The position numbers and the translations under genes are program-made. Shown in pieces: positions 61,274-64,000 of a stretch of DNA of 64,000 nt. Under the pieces are notes generated by a model that saw only the letters and a program-made list of their open reading frames with translations, did not search any database and was not told the origin of the DNA. The DNA is taken from NCBI RefSeq assembly GCF_910592395.1, contig NC_088311.1:22478646-22542645 (forward strand), read 5' to 3'. Each line of letters starts with the position of its first letter. Position 1 is the stretch's first letter. This DNA comes from Lineus longissimus (Eukaryota > Nemertea > Pilidiophora > Heteronemertea > Lineidae).

Positions 61274-61546
61274 ATGACCACCTTCGAAATCCAGGTTTCT
61301 GCTGAAGAGCTCCACATAGATTCCTCAATGCCAATAGGCGACGAAACGCCTCAAATCTTCGATCGCCGGACAGTCACCCCAAGGTCCGGGCTCGGAGTTC
61401 CCATCCCGATTAATGAAAATACACCTGTCCCAGCTAGCCCATCTGTTCAAAGCTCACAACTACAGAGGCTAGCGGATTATCGACATTACACCGTGATTAC
61501 AGAGCTTCCCGTCCTAGCACCAACCACCTCAAACCGCTACAATTGA
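61274..61546 (+). CDS. Most protein-like open frame, 90 codons, unrecognised
   Basis: The frame runs ATG to TGA and reads as an acidic N-terminal third (FEIQVSAEELHIDSSM), a P/S/T-rich middle (VPIPINENTPVPASPSV) and a mixed end (LQRLADYRHYTVITELP). The ATG has A at -3. Amino-acid balance is unlike the Y/K/F/H-rich frames that AT-rich DNA gives elsewhere here. It has no signal peptide, membrane span or named motif, and could be a disordered protein, a terminal exon with an unseen acceptor, or a GC-balanced conserved non-coding block that happens to be open. A minus-strand frame overlaps only its first 44 bases. Confidence 0.27.
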   Translation: MTTFEIQVSAEELHIDSSMPIGDETPQIFDRRTVTPRSGLGVPIPINENTPVPASPSVQSSQLQRLADYRHYTVITELPVLAPTTSNRYN

Positions 61547-64000
61547 ATTATAACCATTTCTAGTCAGGTGTCAAAGTTTAATGCCTTTTTCCACATGAAA
61601 ATGTGCCGGCCTTTTTATCTCGATAACACAAATTATCCAGCCTAGATGAGATTAGTGAAGGGAAATAATAGCGGCGAGTTGCAGGAGCGTCGGGAATATG
61701 AGTTTACAGCAAAAACTAACGCCGCGTGATTGTATTAATATTACGTTAATATTTGCAAGTAATCGGACAGTCAAACATTGCGTCCTCCACTTCTTAGTCA
61801 CCACGGGAAAGGGAAATTAAACCATCTGAGCGCGATAGAGATTCGTAGAGTACTAAAGACAAAGCGCCTGGGTGTACCTTCCCTGGCGATAGATCCCCAG
61901 AGGGGGCGCATCCTCGTCATGTTTTCATGATTAACTTTCGCGGATAAATATGGTTTTGCATTGTTAGTTAGATTTACGGACACCATAAGTTTTTGATTAA
62001 ATTCTTTGTAAGATATTATTATGTAATGAAGGAAGTCAAGTACGGAAATTACTTTTGAAAGGAAGTACAGACTTTTTCGGAAAAAGTTAAAAGAATCATT
62101 CGCGATGAGACAATCTTCCTCTTTTTGAAATGGATTTTACAAAGCAAACATATGTTGAATATACAATGCAGCTTCATCTCTGGACATTAGTGGAGAGTCG
62201 CGGAAAAGGTGAATTTGGGTGTAATTAGATGTTAGTCCACATAACTTCAACGATAAACAGTTCCATTCCCCCATCAGCAGTAGGAGGCCTCAGTTTCGGT
62301 ATGAGCTGGTTGGACCCATATCCGCGGAACCACTGCAATTTGTCAGACGTATCAAAGGTGCCCTTAAGTCAAGGCTCTAGACTGCACACATCATGGTCAA
62401 TATAACAAGTCGAATTCCTGCAGCCCTGGGCCCTTCTCTCTACCGTCTAAACACTGAGAAAGCACACCGGCTTGTCGCCGGGGCCGCGTTATGCGCTTAA
62501 TGCCGCCGACCCCTTTCATTTGGCCGTCATGTCCAGAGGGGCGAAGTGATTTGATCGTTAAGACAGTTGACGTGAAGACAAAACGAGGAGGTAACGTCCC
62601 CTTACCAAGGGGGATATCATCTCTTATCTAATCAGGATAAAGAACCCACAAAGGGCTGGGGAAGATACCGCTCCGAGGGCTACAGACACCGTGGCCAAAT
62701 ATGCCCCATCAAGCTTTGTAGTCAGCCGTTCACATACCGATATAGGCTGCTCAAGATATCATGGATCCATTTTTAACACTTCGGTTTTTATGGGGGTGTT
62801 AGTCATTACACGTCCATTATACGGTGAATGATAATACTTTCCTGGTTTGAATATTTTGTCATCGATTAATATCAGCCTATTCGTGGTAGAGCTAATGCAA
62901 CACTGCCAAAGATGCATGTAGCACTGCATAGATTAAACAGCTTATTTTAGAATTAGAATGTCATCGGTAAGGAACAGACCCATCAACACAAGCTATACAT
63001 TACAGGCTCTATTTAAGTGTCAAGAGGCATCTTATTCAAGAACGGGACGACCGGGTTTGGCAATAGGGGAAAAGGGATCCCAATGAACCAGCCTAGCAAA
63101 TCTGCGGTTGCCATTTCCGCCGGTTGATGCCTCAGCCAGCGATTCCGAGCAGATATCAGGAAAGACGATCGAACAGTCAGACGGAATAGATTCTTCCCTG
63201 GCGTATTGAGACCTTAAGTGATCACACACCACCGAGCCATGAGATCTGAGGTAATTTACTCCCGATGTCAATGCTGTGTTATTCATGTGAATAATTTATT
63301 GCCGATCAGTAAGCCAATTGGACAGAAAATCCATGCAATTGTGGATTACTCGGGTTGTCCTCAGAGAACGTTTAGCAAACGTCTCGACGTCTCCCGTTCC
63401 TGAAGCTCGAAGCGCACAGAGGTATGTCTGAAAGATCAGGCCGCAGAGGTAAAATCCTGTATCAACAGAAAAAAATCAACTTTTCTTTTGTTAGCATCAT
63501 CCGAGGCATTGGGTATCTTAATCTTAGAATCTTATTTTTTTCCATGATTGGACTATAACATAATCATAAACTTGACTTTATCACAATCAGACTGACACTG
63601 ACAAGGGACGAAGGTGTTCGCCCCCAGTGACCAAAAACCATCAGGCCTGTTCGTGAAGACCGAAAACACAAGGTGATAGAAGTTGCACACAGAAGTAAAA
63701 GTATTACCACCGATTTCAAACTGTTACAAGCAATTCTACACATATAATGAAAATGTTCTTAAGCAATATTCAAAAGATTTTCGATCAATAATAAATGACT
63801 TTTAGTCTAACCTATCTTCACTTTTCCTTATGTAAGTGTACAGCGCTCAGTTAAATGTCTCGCAGAATGTCTCTAATGCTTTTAGCTTTCACCAAGATAC
63901 ATTCGAATGCCTGCATGCGATATAAAAATGACTAAACAATTAAAAACTATGCGTATTAAAATGATATCCCTGAATATAATAGTGATAGATTTCCAGAAGT
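61547..64000. promoter_or_regulatory. Enhancer-like blocks and spacer to window end
   Basis: The stretches 61560-61790 and 62440-62680 are complex and CpG-richer. The second contains TTATCT and AGGATAA (GATA-type cores near 62634-62652) and a small dyad, CCCCTTACCAAGGGG (62599-62613). From 62.7 kb to the end the DNA is AT-rich spacer with no recognised gene. Regulatory role is inference. Confidence 0.22.

Overview
The window looks like non-coding DNA from an animal nuclear genome, most likely a marine invertebrate. Open frames are short (the longest is 169 codons) and show no family I recognise. There is no operon structure, rRNA, complete tRNA or CRISPR array. Instead there are tRNA-derived SINE sequence, MITE-like inverted-repeat elements, minisatellites, microsatellites and long AT-rich spacers. 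The palindrome TACATGTA occurs at least 24 times. I know that word as common in several marine invertebrate genomes, but I cannot place the phylum.

Layout. 1-9 kb: AT-rich spacer with a 190-bp foldback (3299-3490), a 47-bp duplication (6005-6098) and a ~52-bp minisatellite (8681-8925). 9-23 kb: no recognised gene; a possible terminal exon at 13846-13971, five Hox/Pbx-type ATCAATCA motifs at 16177-16263, and CpG-richer enhancer-like blocks. 23-33 kb: possible short exons behind polypyrimidine acceptors, an ETS palindrome (28763-28781), a SINE head (31160-31230) and a YY1/E-box start-site-like element (32808-32890). 33-48 kb: a faintly coding-like stretch, a near-perfect 26-bp-stem hairpin (37869-37939) and a 201-bp Harbinger-type MITE with a TTA duplication (39548-39748). 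48-64 kb: a tandem duplication (48063-48302), a second MITE candidate (50887-51113), enhancer-like sequence around 51.7-52.8 kb, a nearly complete ~400-bp SINE with a 13-bp target-site duplication (56510-56933), and the most protein-like open frame (61274-61546).

Interpretation. The simplest reading is a long intron or intergenic region around a developmental gene lying outside the window, with cis-regulatory islands among young and old non-autonomous repeats. This is inference: no flanking gene is visible, conservation could not be tested, and no coherent multi-gene system was found. The strongest direct observations are the SINE at 56.5 kb, the MITE at 39.5 kb, the hairpin at 37.9 kb and the local duplications. 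All coding calls are low confidence.
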